Source of the DNA: Crenothrix polyspora
GTDB taxonomy: Bacteria > Pseudomonadota > Gammaproteobacteria > Methylococcales > Methylomonadaceae
Assembly: GCF_900163755.1 (NCBI RefSeq)
Contig: NZ_FUKI01000170.1
Location: forward strand, 33,269 to 86,174
Direction of reading: 5' to 3'
DNA: 52,906 nt
Positions 9,142 to 17,800 of the stretch are shown here, in pieces; the stretch's first letter is position 1, and each line of letters begins with the position of its first letter. The notes under the pieces were generated by a model. The model worked only from the letters and a program-made list of their open reading frames with translations, did no database searches and was not told the DNA's origin. The translations under genes and the position numbers were made by a program.

Positions 9142-9708
9142 ATGATTAAGTTGGTAGTGGGGCTGGGTAATCCAGGTCGACAGTATGAAAAAACCCGGCA
9201 CAATGCCGGGTTTTTATTTTTGGATAGATTGGCAGCAGGCTGTGGTGGAGTTTGGCTTAAAGAAGCTAGATTTCAAGCATTGTTTACAGAAGGTTTTTTT
9301 GGGGCGCATAAATGTATGCTGCTAAAGCCGGAAACCTTCATGAATCGTAGTGGTTATTCTGTCGGTAAAGTGGCCAGATATTACAAACTATTGCCCGAAG
9401 AAATTCTGGTTGTGCATGATGAATTAGATTTTGATGTGGGCGTGGTGAGGCTTAAAAAAGACGGTGGTCATGCGGGGCATAATGGTTTGCGTGATATTAT
9501 CGCTCAGCTAGGCTCCAGAGATTTTTATCGATTGAGGATAGGGGTCGGCCGTCCTGTGCCAGGAAGAGTTGTTGCTGATTTTGTATTGTCTGAGCCTTCT
9601 AAAGGTGATTGGAATATGATAGATACGACCTTTGATGTGGCAATAAGCTTTATGCCTGAGATTGTTGCCGGTAATCTGTCTGCGGTCATGAATAAAATGA
9701 ACACTTAA
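9142..9708 (+). CDS. pth: peptidyl-tRNA hydrolase
   Basis: Pth cleaves peptidyl-tRNA dropped from ribosomes, recycling the tRNA. The 188-residue protein has the N-terminal GLGNPGRQYEKTRHNAGF signature with Asn10 and catalytic His20, then LLKPETFMNRSG and VVHDELDFDVG, followed by GGHAGHNGLRDI. Its length fits the family. The gene starts 19 bp after the rplY stop. An intrinsic-terminator-like hairpin lies within codons 16-26 (see the finding). The ychF gene that often follows pth is absent; a tRNA cluster follows instead. Confidence 0.96.
   Translation: MIKLVVGLGNPGRQYEKTRHNAGFLFLDRLAAGCGGVWLKEARFQALFTEGFFGAHKCMLLKPETFMNRSGYSVGKVARYYKLLPEEILVVHDELDFDVGVVRLKKDGGHAGHNGLRDIIAQLGSRDFYRLRIGVGRPVPGRVVADFVLSEPSKGDWNMIDTTFDVAISFMPEIVAGNLSAVMNKMNT
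9187..9220 (+). terminator. terminator-like hairpin inside pth
   Basis: The bases AAAAAA-CCCGGCA, a CAA loop and TGCCGGG-TTTTT form a perfect 7-bp GC-rich stem extended by A-T pairs and followed by a T-rich tract. This looks like a textbook bidirectional intrinsic terminator, yet it encodes the conserved TRHNAGF region of pth. It could cause partial termination before pth unless translation keeps pace. The structure is seen; function is inferred. Confidence 0.45.
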
Positions 9709-9720
9709 ATAAAATATAGT

Positions 9721-9749
9721 TTGACAGCGTGGGTTTTATGGCTCATAAT
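9721..9749 (+). promoter_or_regulatory. sigma70-type promoter of the tRNA cluster
   Basis: A perfect -35 TTGACA (9721-9726) and a -10 CATAAT (9744-9749) are separated by 17 bp. This predicts a start near 9756, about 13 bp before tRNA-Tyr. The spacing and match make it one of the best promoters in the window. Confidence 0.75.
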
Positions 9750-9768
9750 GATCAACTAATCTCAATTA

Positions 9769-9853
9769 GGAGGGGTTCCCGAGCGGCCAAAGGGATCAGA
9801 CTGTAAATCTGCCGGCTCTGCCTTCGGAGGTTCGAATCCTCCCCCCTCCACCA
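9769..9853 (+). tRNA. tRNA-Tyr (anticodon GTA)
   Basis: Acceptor arms GGAGGGG and CCCCTCC, anticodon loop CTGTAAA with GTA at 9803-9805, a long class II variable arm, T-arm GGAGG-TTCGAAT-CCTCC, discriminator A and encoded CCA at 9851-9853. First of three tRNA genes in the order Tyr-Gly-Thr, which matches E. coli tyrU-glyT-thrT. Confidence 0.97.
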
Positions 9854-9874
9854 TTCTTCAAGCGCATTTGAATT

Positions 9875-9948
9875 GCGGGTGTAGTTCAATGGTAGAACTC
9901 CAGCCTTCCAAGCTGATCACGTGGGTTCGATTCCCATCACCCGCTCCA
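9875..9948 (+). tRNA. tRNA-Gly (anticodon TCC)
   Basis: Acceptor arms GCGGGTG and CACCCGC, anticodon loop CTTCCAA with TCC at 9907-9909, T-loop TTCGATT, discriminator T and encoded CCA at 9946-9948. It lies 21 bp after tRNA-Tyr. Confidence 0.97.
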
Positions 9949-9956
9949 CACATTAG

Positions 9957-10032
<76 letters not shown>

Positions 10033-10053
10033 GTTAGTGTTTTGCGTTTTATT

Positions 10054-10078
10054 GAGGGTATTTAAAACAAGTATCCTC
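10054..10078 (+). terminator. weak stem-loop after tRNA-Thr
   Basis: Arms GAGGGTA (10054-10060) and TATCCTC (10072-10078) pair over 7 bp with one G-U, around an 11-nt A-rich loop. No T-run follows, so it is at best a weak or factor-dependent end for the tRNA-Tyr-Gly-Thr transcript. Confidence 0.35.
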
Positions 10079-10094
10079 TCCGTATATTGCTACT

Positions 10095-10123
10095 AGTTGA
10101 ATAATCAATTCAATTAGTATAAT
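10095..10123 (+). promoter_or_regulatory. promoter before tRNA-Trp-secE-nusG
   Basis: A perfect -10 TATAAT lies at 10118-10123. The -35 is either TAGTTG (10095-10100, 17-bp spacer) or TTGAAT (10097-10102, 15-bp spacer). The start would fall about 25 bp before tRNA-Trp. This suggests that tRNA-Trp, secE and nusG form a separate transcription unit. Confidence 0.6.
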
Positions 10124-10153
10124 ATAAGTAAGTTCCGTAAGGTTTGTCTGAAT

Positions 10154-10229
10154 AGGTCAGTAGTTCAATTGGTAGAATGGCGGTCTCCAAAACCGTTGGT
10201 TGGGGGTTCGAGACCCTCCTGGCCTGCCA
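10154..10229 (+). tRNA. tRNA-Trp (anticodon CCA)
   Basis: Acceptor arms AGGTCAG and CTGGCCT (one G-U pair), anticodon loop CTCCAAA with CCA, T-loop TTCGAGA, discriminator G and encoded CCA at 10227-10229. tRNA-Trp directly before secE-nusG is a common bacterial arrangement. Confidence 0.97.
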
Positions 10230-10274
10230 TTCAGACAAAACTAGTCAATTTATTTATCTCATAATCAATAACGC

Positions 10275-10652
10275 ATGAATACTCAAGCAGAAACGCCGAC
10301 AGCAAATTTTGATGTCGCGAAGCAAGTCATTTCCGTTGTTTTATTAGTCTTCGGTATATTCGCCTTTTACCATTGGTCCGACGTTCAGCTTTTATACCGC
10401 GTTATCGGCTTGCTGGTGGTTGCTGCTATCGTTGTGGGTGTGGTTATGACCACGGGTGTTGGTCGTAATTTATTGTCGTTTATGGCAGAGTCTAAGCAAG
10501 AAGTTAGAAAGGTCGTTTGGCCTACCCGTGATGAAACCGTACGTACTACCATGATGGTATTTGCGATGGTTTTTGTTGTGGGTTTTATGCTGTGGTTGTT
10601 GGATATGTTTTTGTTTTGGGGTGTGCGTTTTTTGACTGGTCAAGGGGTTTAA
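10275..10652 (+). CDS. secE: preprotein translocase subunit SecE
   Basis: SecE stabilises SecY in the inner-membrane protein-export channel. The 125-residue product has three predicted membrane segments (about 15-34, 40-60 and 93-115), the proteobacterial long form. Between the second and third is the conserved cytoplasmic stretch [16 protein letters not shown]. No clear Shine-Dalgarno precedes the ATG. It lies 45 bp after tRNA-Trp and 4 bp before nusG. Confidence 0.95.
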   Translation: MNTQAETPTANFDVAKQVISVVLLVFGIFAFYHWSDVQLLYRVIGLLVVAAIVVGVVMTTGVGRNLLSFMAESKQEVRKVVWPTRDETVRTTMMVFAMVFVVGFMLWLLDMFLFWGVRFLTGQGV

Positions 10653-10656
10653 CTGT

Positions 10657-11190
10657 ATGGCTCTTCGTTGGTATGTCGTTCATGCTTACTCTAATTTTGA
10701 AAGTAAGGTCAAACAGGTTTTGGAAGAGCGAGTAAAAAGAGAAGGGTTGGATCGCTATTTTGGCAAAATTTTAGTTCCCACAGAAGAAGTTGTGGAAATG
10801 CGCATGGGTCAACAGCGCAAAAGTGAAAGAAAGTTTTTTCCCGGTTATGTCTTAGTGCAAATGGAATTAACTGACGAAACATGGCATTTGGTTAAAGATG
10901 TGCCAAAAGTATTAGGTTTTATAGGGGGGACTTCGGATCGTCCGGCACCTATTTCTGAAAAAGAAGCGATGTCTATACTGAATAGAGTTGAAGAAGGGGT
11001 TAATAAACCTCGTCCAAAGACTCTGTTTGAAGCAGGCGAAGTTATAAGAGTTATTGATGGGCCGTTTAAAGATTTTAACGGTGTCGTCGAAGAAGTAAAT
11101 TACGAAAAAAGTAAATTGAAGATATCCGTGCTTATTTTTGGGCGTTCGGCATCTGTTGAATTAAGTTTTAATCAAGTAGAAAAAAGTTAA
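10657..11190 (+). CDS. nusG: transcription termination/antitermination factor NusG
   Basis: NusG binds RNA polymerase, suppresses pausing, links it to the leading ribosome through S10 and assists Rho. The 177-residue protein has the N-terminal NGN domain ([18 protein letters not shown], then [12 protein letters not shown]) and a C-terminal KOW domain ([20 protein letters not shown]). It lies 4 bp after secE, so the two are almost certainly co-transcribed. Confidence 0.97.
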   Translation: MALRWYVVHAYSNFESKVKQVLEERVKREGLDRYFGKILVPTEEVVEMRMGQQRKSERKFFPGYVLVQMELTDETWHLVKDVPKVLGFIGGTSDRPAPISEKEAMSILNRVEEGVNKPRPKTLFEAGEVIRVIDGPFKDFNGVVEEVNYEKSKLKISVLIFGRSASVELSFNQVEKS

Positions 11191-11205
11191 ACTGTTCGAT
11201 TGTTG

Positions 11206-11225
11206 TCTTGCCCGATCGGGTAAGA
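11206..11225 (+). other. hairpin in the nusG-rplK gap
   Basis: TCTTGCCC and GGGTAAGA pair over 8 bp (one G-U) around GATC, followed by CTTTTAC. The short T-run makes a partial terminator or processing site possible between nusG and the rplKA message. Confidence 0.45.
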
Positions 11226-11233
11226 CTTTTACA

Positions 11234-11259
11234 GGGGAGCCTTTTTGGCGTTTGCACCC
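11234..11259 (+). promoter_or_regulatory. candidate L1-binding leader of rplK-rplA
   Basis: GGG and CCC close a stem; next comes an asymmetric internal loop (GA on the left, TTTGCA on the right) and a short GCC-TTTTT-GGC hairpin. This arrangement resembles the known L1 mRNA target, by which L1 represses its own operon in E. coli. The site is about 15 bp before the rplK start. The match was made by eye. Confidence 0.4.
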
Positions 11260-11274
11260 ACATTGGAGTAGGTA

Positions 11275-11706
11275 ATGGCAAAAAAAATAACGGCGTATAT
11301 AAAGCTGCAAGTGAAAGCAGGTGAAGCGAATCCTAGTCCACCCGTAGGGCCTGCATTAGGTCAGCGCGGTGTAAATATCATGGAGTTTTGTAAAGCGTTT
11401 AACGCCAAAACCCAAGATGTTGAGAAAGGCCTGCCTTTGCCAGTTGTTATCACCGTATACAGTGACCGCAGCTTTACTTTTATTACCAAAACGCCACCGG
11501 CTTCTATCTTATTGAAGAAAGCAGCGGGTATAAAAAGCGGTAGCAGCAATCCTAATACCAAAAAAGTGGGCACAGTGACTGTGGCACAATTAGAAGAAAT
11601 TGCTAAAACTAAAATGGAAGATTTGAACGCTGCCAGTTTAGACGCTGCTATTAAAACAATTGCAGGCAGTGCGCGTAGCATGGGTCTGAACGTGGAGGGC
11701 TTATAA
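11275..11706 (+). CDS. rplK: 50S ribosomal protein L11
   Basis: L11 binds the GTPase-associated region of 23S rRNA and is needed for factor-driven GTP hydrolysis and for the RelA stringent signal. The 143-residue length is standard. The proline-rich linker segment [20 protein letters not shown] and the rRNA-binding C-terminus with [12 protein letters not shown] are both present. Its stop shares one base with the rplA start (TAATG). Confidence 0.97.
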   Translation: MAKKITAYIKLQVKAGEANPSPPVGPALGQRGVNIMEFCKAFNAKTQDVEKGLPLPVVITVYSDRSFTFITKTPPASILLKKAAGIKSGSSNPNTKKVGTVTVAQLEEIAKTKMEDLNAASLDAAIKTIAGSARSMGLNVEGL

Positions 11707-12401
11707 TGGCTAAGTTAACAAAAAAAGCAAAGTTGATTAAACAAAAAGTCGATAGCACAAAACAGTATTCTGTTGCTGATGCGATTGTAATATTGAAAGA
11801 ATTGGCTACAACAAAATTCTCTGAATCAATTGATGTGAGTGTTAACTTAGGTGTTGACCCACGTAAATCTGATCAAAACGTACGTGGCGCAACAGTATTG
11901 CCCAATGGTACTGGTAAAACAGTACGCGTGGCGGTGTTTACACAAGGTGCAAATGCTGATGCTGCCAGGGCTGCGGGTGCCGACATCGTCGGTATGGATG
12001 ATCTGGGTGATTTAGTTAAAAAAGGTGAAATGAATTTCGACGTGGTTATTGCGTCTCCAGATGCAATGCGTGTTGTCGGTCAATTAGGCCAAATATTAGG
12101 TCCTAGAGGTTTAATGCCTAACCCTAAAGTAGGTACAGTTACTGCTGATGTGGCTACTGCTGTAAAAAATGCAAAATCGGGTCAAGTGCGTTACCGTACT
12201 GATAAAGCGGGTATTATTCATTGTACGTTAGGCAAAGTAGCTTTTGATGTCGAAGCGATTCAAGGTAATTTGGATGCTTTGCTAGCTGATTTGAAAAAAA
12301 TGAAACCGGTTGCGGCGAAGGGTATTTACATTAAAAAAATCACCTTGTCTTCCACAATGGGACCTGGTTTGTGGTTGGATGCGAGCGGCCTTACTAATTA
12401 A
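11706..12401 (+). CDS. rplA: 50S ribosomal protein L1
   Basis: L1 forms the mobile stalk near the ribosomal E site and is the translational repressor of the rplK-rplA message in E. coli. The 231-residue product contains the family signature region [18 protein letters not shown] and the two-domain layout with an inserted domain of about residues 70-160. The start codon overlaps the rplK stop. Confidence 0.97.
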   Translation: MAKLTKKAKLIKQKVDSTKQYSVADAIVILKELATTKFSESIDVSVNLGVDPRKSDQNVRGATVLPNGTGKTVRVAVFTQGANADAARAAGADIVGMDDLGDLVKKGEMNFDVVIASPDAMRVVGQLGQILGPRGLMPNPKVGTVTADVATAVKNAKSGQVRYRTDKAGIIHCTLGKVAFDVEAIQGNLDALLADLKKMKPVAAKGIYIKKITLSSTMGPGLWLDASGLTN

Positions 12402-12423
12402 GTAAACATGATAAAAAACTTTG

Positions 12424-12580
12424 GGTTGCCGTTTTAACGGTAACCGTCAAAGACCGTAGGTGTTGCAAAACTTAATACACGGCTTAGTTCGTGTTCCTAC
12501 GCAGGCGGTACACTTAAGCAAATGAGTGGATATACCGTTAGGGGCATCTTTTAATGATGCATTTAATAATTCAGAGGTAC
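12424..12580 (+). ncRNA. L10 leader (ribosomal protein autoregulatory element)
   Basis: The rplA-rplJ gap carries the layout of the E. coli L10 leader. There is a hairpin with arms GGTTGCCGT (12424-12432) and ACGGTAACC (12437-12445), then GACCGTAGGTG, an AAAACTTAAT segment and a returning CCTACGCAGGCGGT that pairs with the CCGTAGG arm. In E. coli the L10-(L7/L12)4 complex binds this kink-turn region and represses rplJ-rplL translation. The same control is inferred here from the shared motifs. Confidence 0.8.
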
Positions 12581-12589
12581 GGGGGTTGT

Positions 12590-13087
12590 GTGGCTCTAAA
12601 TTTAGACAGTAAAAAAGTTGTGGTAGAAGAAGTTGCCGGATATGCTGCGAAAGCGCATTCTGCGGTAGCTGCTGAATACCGGGGCTTGTCAGTGACAGAA
12701 TTGACCGAGTTGCGTAAAATTGCCAGATCAACCGGTGTTTATGTACGTGTTGTCAAAAATACACTGGCTAGGCGTGCGGTAGTAGGCACTGAATTTGAAT
12801 GTATGCAAGAAGCTATGGTTGGGCCGTTGTTGTTGGCGTTTTCAATGGATGATCCAGGCTCAGCGGCGCGATTAATCAGTAATTTTGCTAAAACTCATGA
12901 TAAGTTAGTGACCAAGATAGTTGCTATCGGCGGGCAAAGCTACGGTGCAACTGAGCTTGCGCGGTTGGCCAGCTTGCCGACACGCGATCAAGGTATTGCT
13001 ATGTTGATGTCGGTGATGAAAGCACCTACAGAGAAACTGGCGCGTACTTTGGCGGCTCTCAGAGATCAGATGCAAGAAGCTGCGTAG
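12590..13087 (+). CDS. rplJ: 50S ribosomal protein L10
   Basis: L10 anchors the L7/L12 stalk dimers to the large subunit. I chose the GTG at 12590, which gives 165 residues with the N-terminus ALNLDSKKVVVEEV, just like E. coli L10. An ATG at 12554 would add 12 residues lying in the leader. The RGLSVTELTELRK and RVVKNTLARRAV stretches identify the family, and the C-terminal helix carries L7/L12. A GAGG-containing ribosome site lies upstream. Confidence 0.95.
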   Translation: MALNLDSKKVVVEEVAGYAAKAHSAVAAEYRGLSVTELTELRKIARSTGVYVRVVKNTLARRAVVGTEFECMQEAMVGPLLLAFSMDDPGSAARLISNFAKTHDKLVTKIVAIGGQSYGATELARLASLPTRDQGIAMLMSVMKAPTEKLARTLAALRDQMQEAA

Positions 13088-13135
13088 TTTTCTTGTTTAA
13101 ATCAGTTTAAAAATATATTTAGAGGAAAAAATACA

Positions 13136-13504
13136 ATGGCACTAGCACAAGAAGACATCTTGGATGCAGTCTCGAAGATGACCGTTATGGAAATCGTTGA
13201 TTTGATTTCTGCAATGGAAGAGAAATTTGGCGTATCTGCCGCTACTGCTGTTGCAGCAGCACCTACTGCGGCTGCGGCTGTGGTTGAAGAGCAAACTGAA
13301 TTTGATGTTATCATGACATCTTTCGGCGATAATAAAGTTTCTGTTATTAAAGCGGTACGTGGTATCACGGGTCTTGGCTTAAAAGAAGCTAAAGACGCGG
13401 TTGAAGGTGTGCCAACAACATTGAAAGAAGGCGTATCTAAAGCTGAAGCTGAAGATGTCAAGAAGCAATTGACAGAAGCGGGCGCTACCGTCGAAATTAA
13501 ATAA
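13136..13504 (+). CDS. rplL: 50S ribosomal protein L7/L12
   Basis: L7/L12 forms the flexible multimeric stalk that recruits translation GTPases. The 122-residue acidic protein has the N-terminal dimerisation helix (about 1-35), an alanine-rich hinge (about 36-52) and the C-terminal factor-binding domain with [20 protein letters not shown]. An AGAGGAAA ribosome site precedes the ATG, fitting the high output expected of this gene. Confidence 0.97.
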   Translation: MALAQEDILDAVSKMTVMEIVDLISAMEEKFGVSAATAVAAAPTAAAAVVEEQTEFDVIMTSFGDNKVSVIKAVRGITGLGLKEAKDAVEGVPTTLKEGVSKAEAEDVKKQLTEAGATVEIK

Positions 13505-13544
13505 TTTTGACACCAATATAAGGCTAAGCCTTAGATTCAACTGT

Positions 13545-13575
13545 GGCTGGTGGCGGTTTCGTCGCCGGCCTTTTA
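13545..13575 (+). promoter_or_regulatory. attenuator-like hairpin between rplL and rpoB
   Basis: GGCTGGTG (13545-13552) pairs with CGCCGGCC (13563-13570), with two G-U pairs, and is followed directly by TTTTA. This is a moderate intrinsic terminator in the place where E. coli has an attenuator and RNase III site that lowers rpoBC expression relative to rplJL. The same role is inferred. Confidence 0.6.
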
Positions 13576-13632
13576 CTGTTTGCAGCGGATAGACAGTCAA
13601 AATAATTCATGACCAAAAGGTTTGGAAGCGAT

Positions 13633-16600
13633 ATGTCCTACTCTTTTACCGAAAAAAAGCGTATTCGTAATAACTTTGGGAAAGGTACCGAAGTACTTGA
13701 AGTTCCCTATCTTCTAGCGACTCAAATTAACTCATACGCTGACTTTTTACAGTCAGGTACTAAGCCCGAAAAGCGCTTAGATAGCGGATTACACGCAGCA
13801 TTTTCCAGCGTTTTCCCTATTGATAGCCATTCAGGTTACGCCGTTCTTGAGTATGTTAAATACCGCTTGGGAGAGCCGGTTTTTGATGTCAGAGAATGCC
13901 AACAAAGAGGCGCGACTTATGCAGCGCCGCTGCGTGTATTGGTAAGACTAGTCATTTATGACAAAGATGCGCCTGTGGCTGCCAAAGTGGTCAAAGACAT
14001 TCGTGAGCAAGAAGTTTACATGGGTGAGCTGCCCTTAATGACAGATAACGGTACGTTTGTTATTAATGGTACAGAGCGGGTAATTGTGTCCCAGCTACAT
14101 CGGTCCCCTGGTGTATTTTTCGATCACGATAAGGGCAAAACCCATTCGTCTGGAAAATTACTGTTTAATGCCCGCGTTATTCCTTACCGTGGTTCGTGGC
14201 TGGATTTTGAATTTGACCACAAAGATTGCGTGTTTGTACGTATCGATCGTCGCCGCAAAATTCCGGCGACTATATTGCTGCGCGCTTTAGGTTTCGACAA
14301 CGAAGAAATAATTAAGATTTTCTTCGATACTAATAAATTTGAAGTGACGGCTGGTAAATGTTTATTCCATCTCATTCCTGAAAGAATGCGTGGCGAAATT
14401 GCGGCATTTGACATTAAACACGAAGATCGCGTGTTGGTGGAAGAAGGACGCAGAATTACCGCCAAGCATATTCGTGATATGAATAAGTCAGGTTTGACTA
14501 CAGTAGAAGTGCCTAGGGAATATTTAGTCGGTAAAATTTTAGGCCATAATCTGATCGACAAAAGCACTGGCGAATTAATTGCTAATGTGAATGACGAGAT
14601 GACCAGCGCAATTATAGACCGTTGTATCGAAGCGGGTGTGACTGATATTAACACGCTGTTTGTTAATGATCTGGATAATGGTGCTTACATGTCCAACGCC
14701 ATGCGTTTGGATGTGACCACTAACTCATTGGAAGCGTTGGTTGAAATTTATCGCATGATGCGTCCTGGCGAGCCACCGACCAAAGAATCTGCCGAAAACT
14801 TATTCCAGAACCTGTTTTTCACTGATGAACGCTATGATCTATCAGCGGTCGGCCGGATGAAATTCAATCGCCGTTTAGGTCGTCAAGAAGTTGTTGGTAC
14901 AGGTACCTTAACCAAAGACGATATTATTGATGTTCTGAAAGAGCTGATTAATATCCGTAACGGTAATGGTAACGTTGATGACATCGATCATTTAGGCAAC
15001 CGACGTGTACGTTCGGTGGGTGAAATGATTGAAAATCAATTCCGCGTTGGTTTGGTGCGGGTTGAACGTGCGGTCAAAGAAAGACTGACTCTGGCTGATT
15101 CTGAAGGCTTGATGCCACAAGAAATTATTAACGCCAAGCCGGTATCGGCGGCGGTTAAGGAGTTTTTTGGTTCCAGCCAGTTGTCGCAGTTTATGGATCA
15201 AAACAATCCTTTATCGCAAGTTACCCATAAACGCCGCGTATCGGCTTTAGGGCCTGGTGGTTTGGCGAGAGAGCGTGCCGGTTTTGAAGTGCGTGACGTA
15301 CATGCAACGCATTATGGCCGTGTGTGTCCGATTGAAACGCCGGAAGGCCCCAACATTGGTTTGATCAATTCCTTGTCGGTGTATGCGCGTACCAATAATT
15401 ATGGTTTCTTGGAAACGCCGTACCGTAAAGTAATTGATGGCAAAGTCACCGATAAGGTTGATTATCTTTCAGCTATCGAAGAAGGTGAGTTTGTTATCGC
15501 GCAGGCCAGTGTGGCGGTTGATGCCAGTGGCAAATTGGTTGATGGTTTGGTGTCATGCCGCCATAAAGACGAATTTACCTTGGCGATGTCGGATACCGTG
15601 CAATACATGGACGTGTCCTCCAAGCAGATTGTATCGGTAGCGGCTTCCATCATTCCGTTCCTGGAACATGACGATGCTAACCGTGCGTTGATGGGATCAA
15701 ACATGCAGCGTCAGGCTGTACCTACCTTAAAGGCTGAAAAACCTTTAGTGGGTACGGGTATGGAAAGAACGGTAGCTAAAGATTCCGGCGTAACCGTGGT
15801 GGCTGAACGGGGTGGTCGTGTTGAAGTGGTGGACGCGGCGCGTATCGTGGTACGTGTCAACGATACTGAAACTGAAACCGGTACTTCAGGCGTTGATATT
15901 TACAATCTGATTAAATATACCCGCTCGAATCAAAATACCTGTATTAACCAGAAACCATTGGTTAAGCCGGGTGATTTAGTCAGTGCCGGCGATATTATGG
16001 CGGATGGTCCGTCCACCGACATGGGTGAATTGGCGCTAGGGCAAAATATGCTCGTTGCCTTCATGCCGTGGAATGGCTATAACTTCGAAGATTCGATACT
16101 GGTGTCTGAGCGCGTGGTTAAAGAAGATCGCTTTACCACTATTCATATTGAAGAAAAGACCTGTGTTGCGCGTGATACCAAACACAGCCCAGAAGAAATT
16201 ACTGCCGATATCCCAAATGTCAGCGAAGAAGCGTTGTCCAAGTTGGATGAGTCAGGCATCGTTTATGTCGGTGCTGAAGTCAAAGGTGGCGATATTCTGG
16301 TGGGCAAGGTAACACCGAAAGGTGAGACCCAGTTAACACCGGAAGAGAAATTATTACGTGCTATTTTTGGCGAAAAAGCCGCCGATGTAAAAGATACCTC
16401 CTTACGTGTGCCGAGCAGCATTGAAGGTACGGTAATTGACGTGCAAGTGTTTACCCGCGACGGTGTCAAAAAAGACAAGCGTGCGCTGGATATTGAGCAT
16501 GAAGAAATTAAGCGTTACCGTAAAGATTTGGATGATCAGCTTAAAATTCTCGAAGGCGATATTTTTGCCCGTGTTGCCAAGCTATTGATTGGTAAGCCTG

Positions 16601-17724
16601 CATTATCTGGTGCGGCGCAGTTGAAGGCGGGTACGTCTGTTACTGAAGCGTATTTGAATGGGTTAAAACATTCAGAATGGCTAAAAATCAAAATGGAAGA
16701 TGAAGACATTAATCTCCAGCTTGAAACCGTGTCCGTACAGATTGAGCAACAACGCAAAAATTTTGACGAAAAATTTGAGATAAAACGTAAGAAAATCACT
16801 ATGGGCGACGATTTGCCGCCGGGCGTGCTTAAAATGGTTAAGGTGTATTTGGCGGTTAAACGTCGTATACAACCGGGCGATAAGATGGCTGGCCGTCATG
16901 GTAACAAAGGTGTTATCTCCATGATTAGACCGATTGAAGATATGCCGTACACCGCTGATGGTAACCCTGTCGATATCGTGTTGAATCCATTAGGCGTACC
17001 GTCACGTATGAACGTAGGTCAGGTATTGGAAACCCATTTGGGTTGGGCAGCCAAAGGTTTAGGTATCAAGATCGGTAAAATGCTGGAAACTCAGTATGAT
17101 CAAGAAAAAGCCAAAGTCACTGCCATCCGTGAATATTTGGATAAAATCTATAACAGCAGCGGCCGTAAAGAAGATTTGGATTCGTTTACCGATCAGGAAA
17201 TTCTGGAAATGGCCGCCAACCTGGTGGCTGGTGTACCGATGGCAACGCCGGTATTCGATGGCGCGAGTGAAGATGAAATTCGCACCATGTTGCGTTTGGC
17301 CGATTTGCCAGAACATGGCCAAGTCACCCTTTATGATGGCTTAACCGGCGAACCGTTTGAGCGTGAAGTGACTGTCGGTTATATGTACATGCTGAAATTG
17401 AACCATTTGGTGGATGACAAAATGCACGCGCGTTCTACAGGGCCTTACAGTCTGGTGACGCAGCAGCCCTTGGGTGGTAAAGCCCAATTCGGTGGTCAGC
17501 GCTTTGGGGAAATGGAAGTGTGGGCGCTGGAAGCTTATGGTGCGGCTTATACCTTACAAGAAATGTTGACGGTGAAATCTGACGATGTCACCGGTAGAAC
17601 CCGTATGTACAAAAATATTGTTGATGGTGATCATAAAATGGAAGCCGGTATGCCGGAATCGTTTAACGTTTTGATTAAAGAAATCCGCTCATTGGCTGTC
17701 AATATTGAATTAGATCGGGAGTAG
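13633..17724 (+). CDS. rpoB: DNA-directed RNA polymerase subunit beta
   Basis: The beta subunit forms one side of the catalytic cleft of RNA polymerase and the rifampicin pocket. I chose the ATG at 13633 (1363 residues, N-terminus [17 protein letters not shown]), because GGAAG lies 4 bp upstream; the ATG at 13609 lacks such a site. The rifampicin cluster around 15,160-15,270 reads [16 protein letters not shown] and [12 protein letters not shown], the drug-sensitive form. Conserved C-terminal regions ([33 protein letters not shown] is given here only by its core [15 protein letters not shown]) are intact. Confidence 0.97.
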   Translation: MSYSFTEKKRIRNNFGKGTEVLEVPYLLATQINSYADFLQSGTKPEKRLDSGLHAAFSSVFPIDSHSGYAVLEYVKYRLGEPVFDVRECQQRGATYAAPLRVLVRLVIYDKDAPVAAKVVKDIREQEVYMGELPLMTDNGTFVINGTERVIVSQLHRSPGVFFDHDKGKTHSSGKLLFNARVIPYRGSWLDFEFDHKDCVFVRIDRRRKIPATILLRALGFDNEEIIKIFFDTNKFEVTAGKCLFHLIPERMRGEIAAFDIKHEDRVLVEEGRRITAKHIRDMNKSGLTTVEVPREYLVGKILGHNLIDKSTGELIANVNDEMTSAIIDRCIEAGVTDINTLFVNDLDNGAYMSNAMRLDVTTNSLEALVEIYRMMRPGEPPTKESAENLFQNLFFTDERYDLSAVGRMKFNRRLGRQEVVGTGTLTKDDIIDVLKELINIRNGNGNVDDIDHLGNRRVRSVGEMIENQFRVGLVRVERAVKERLTLADSEGLMPQEIINAKPVSAAVKEFFGSSQLSQFMDQNNPLSQVTHKRRVSALGPGGLARERAGFEVRDVHATHYGRVCPIETPEGPNIGLINSLSVYARTNNYGFLETPYRKVIDGKVTDKVDYLSAIEEGEFVIAQASVAVDASGKLVDGLVSCRHKDEFTLAMSDTVQYMDVSSKQIVSVAASIIPFLEHDDANRALMGSNMQRQAVPTLKAEKPLVGTGMERTVAKDSGVTVVAERGGRVEVVDAARIVVRVNDTETETGTSGVDIYNLIKYTRSNQNTCINQKPLVKPGDLVSAGDIMADGPSTDMGELALGQNMLVAFMPWNGYNFEDSILVSERVVKEDRFTTIHIEEKTCVARDTKHSPEEITADIPNVSEEALSKLDESGIVYVGAEVKGGDILVGKVTPKGETQLTPEEKLLRAIFGEKAADVKDTSLRVPSSIEGTVIDVQVFTRDGVKKDKRALDIEHEEIKRYRKDLDDQLKILEGDIFARVAKLLIGKPALSGAAQLKAGTSVTEAYLNGLKHSEWLKIKMEDEDINLQLETVSVQIEQQRKNFDEKFEIKRKKITMGDDLPPGVLKMVKVYLAVKRRIQPGDKMAGRHGNKGVISMIRPIEDMPYTADGNPVDIVLNPLGVPSRMNVGQVLETHLGWAAKGLGIKIGKMLETQYDQEKAKVTAIREYLDKIYNSSGRKEDLDSFTDQEILEMAANLVAGVPMATPVFDGASEDEIRTMLRLADLPEHGQVTLYDGLTGEPFEREVTVGYMYMLKLNHLVDDKMHARSTGPYSLVTQQPLGGKAQFGGQRFGEMEVWALEAYGAAYTLQEMLTVKSDDVTGRTRMYKNIVDGDHKMEAGMPESFNVLIKEIRSLAVNIELDRE

Positions 17725-17800
17725 TTACGCCCTGTTAGTTTGAGATTGTGTGATAGCCAGTTCTGGGAACTGCCAGAAACTATTTAAAGAGGATAAGCCA

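Noticed and set aside
12447-12731. 94-residue minus-strand frame over the L10 leader
   Set aside because: It covers the conserved leader and the start of rplJ; the structured RNA explains the sequence better.
14184-14654. 156-residue open frame antisense to rpoB
   Set aside because: It lies entirely within a conserved gene on the other strand, has no recognisable domain and no ribosome site; long antisense frames are common in such genes.
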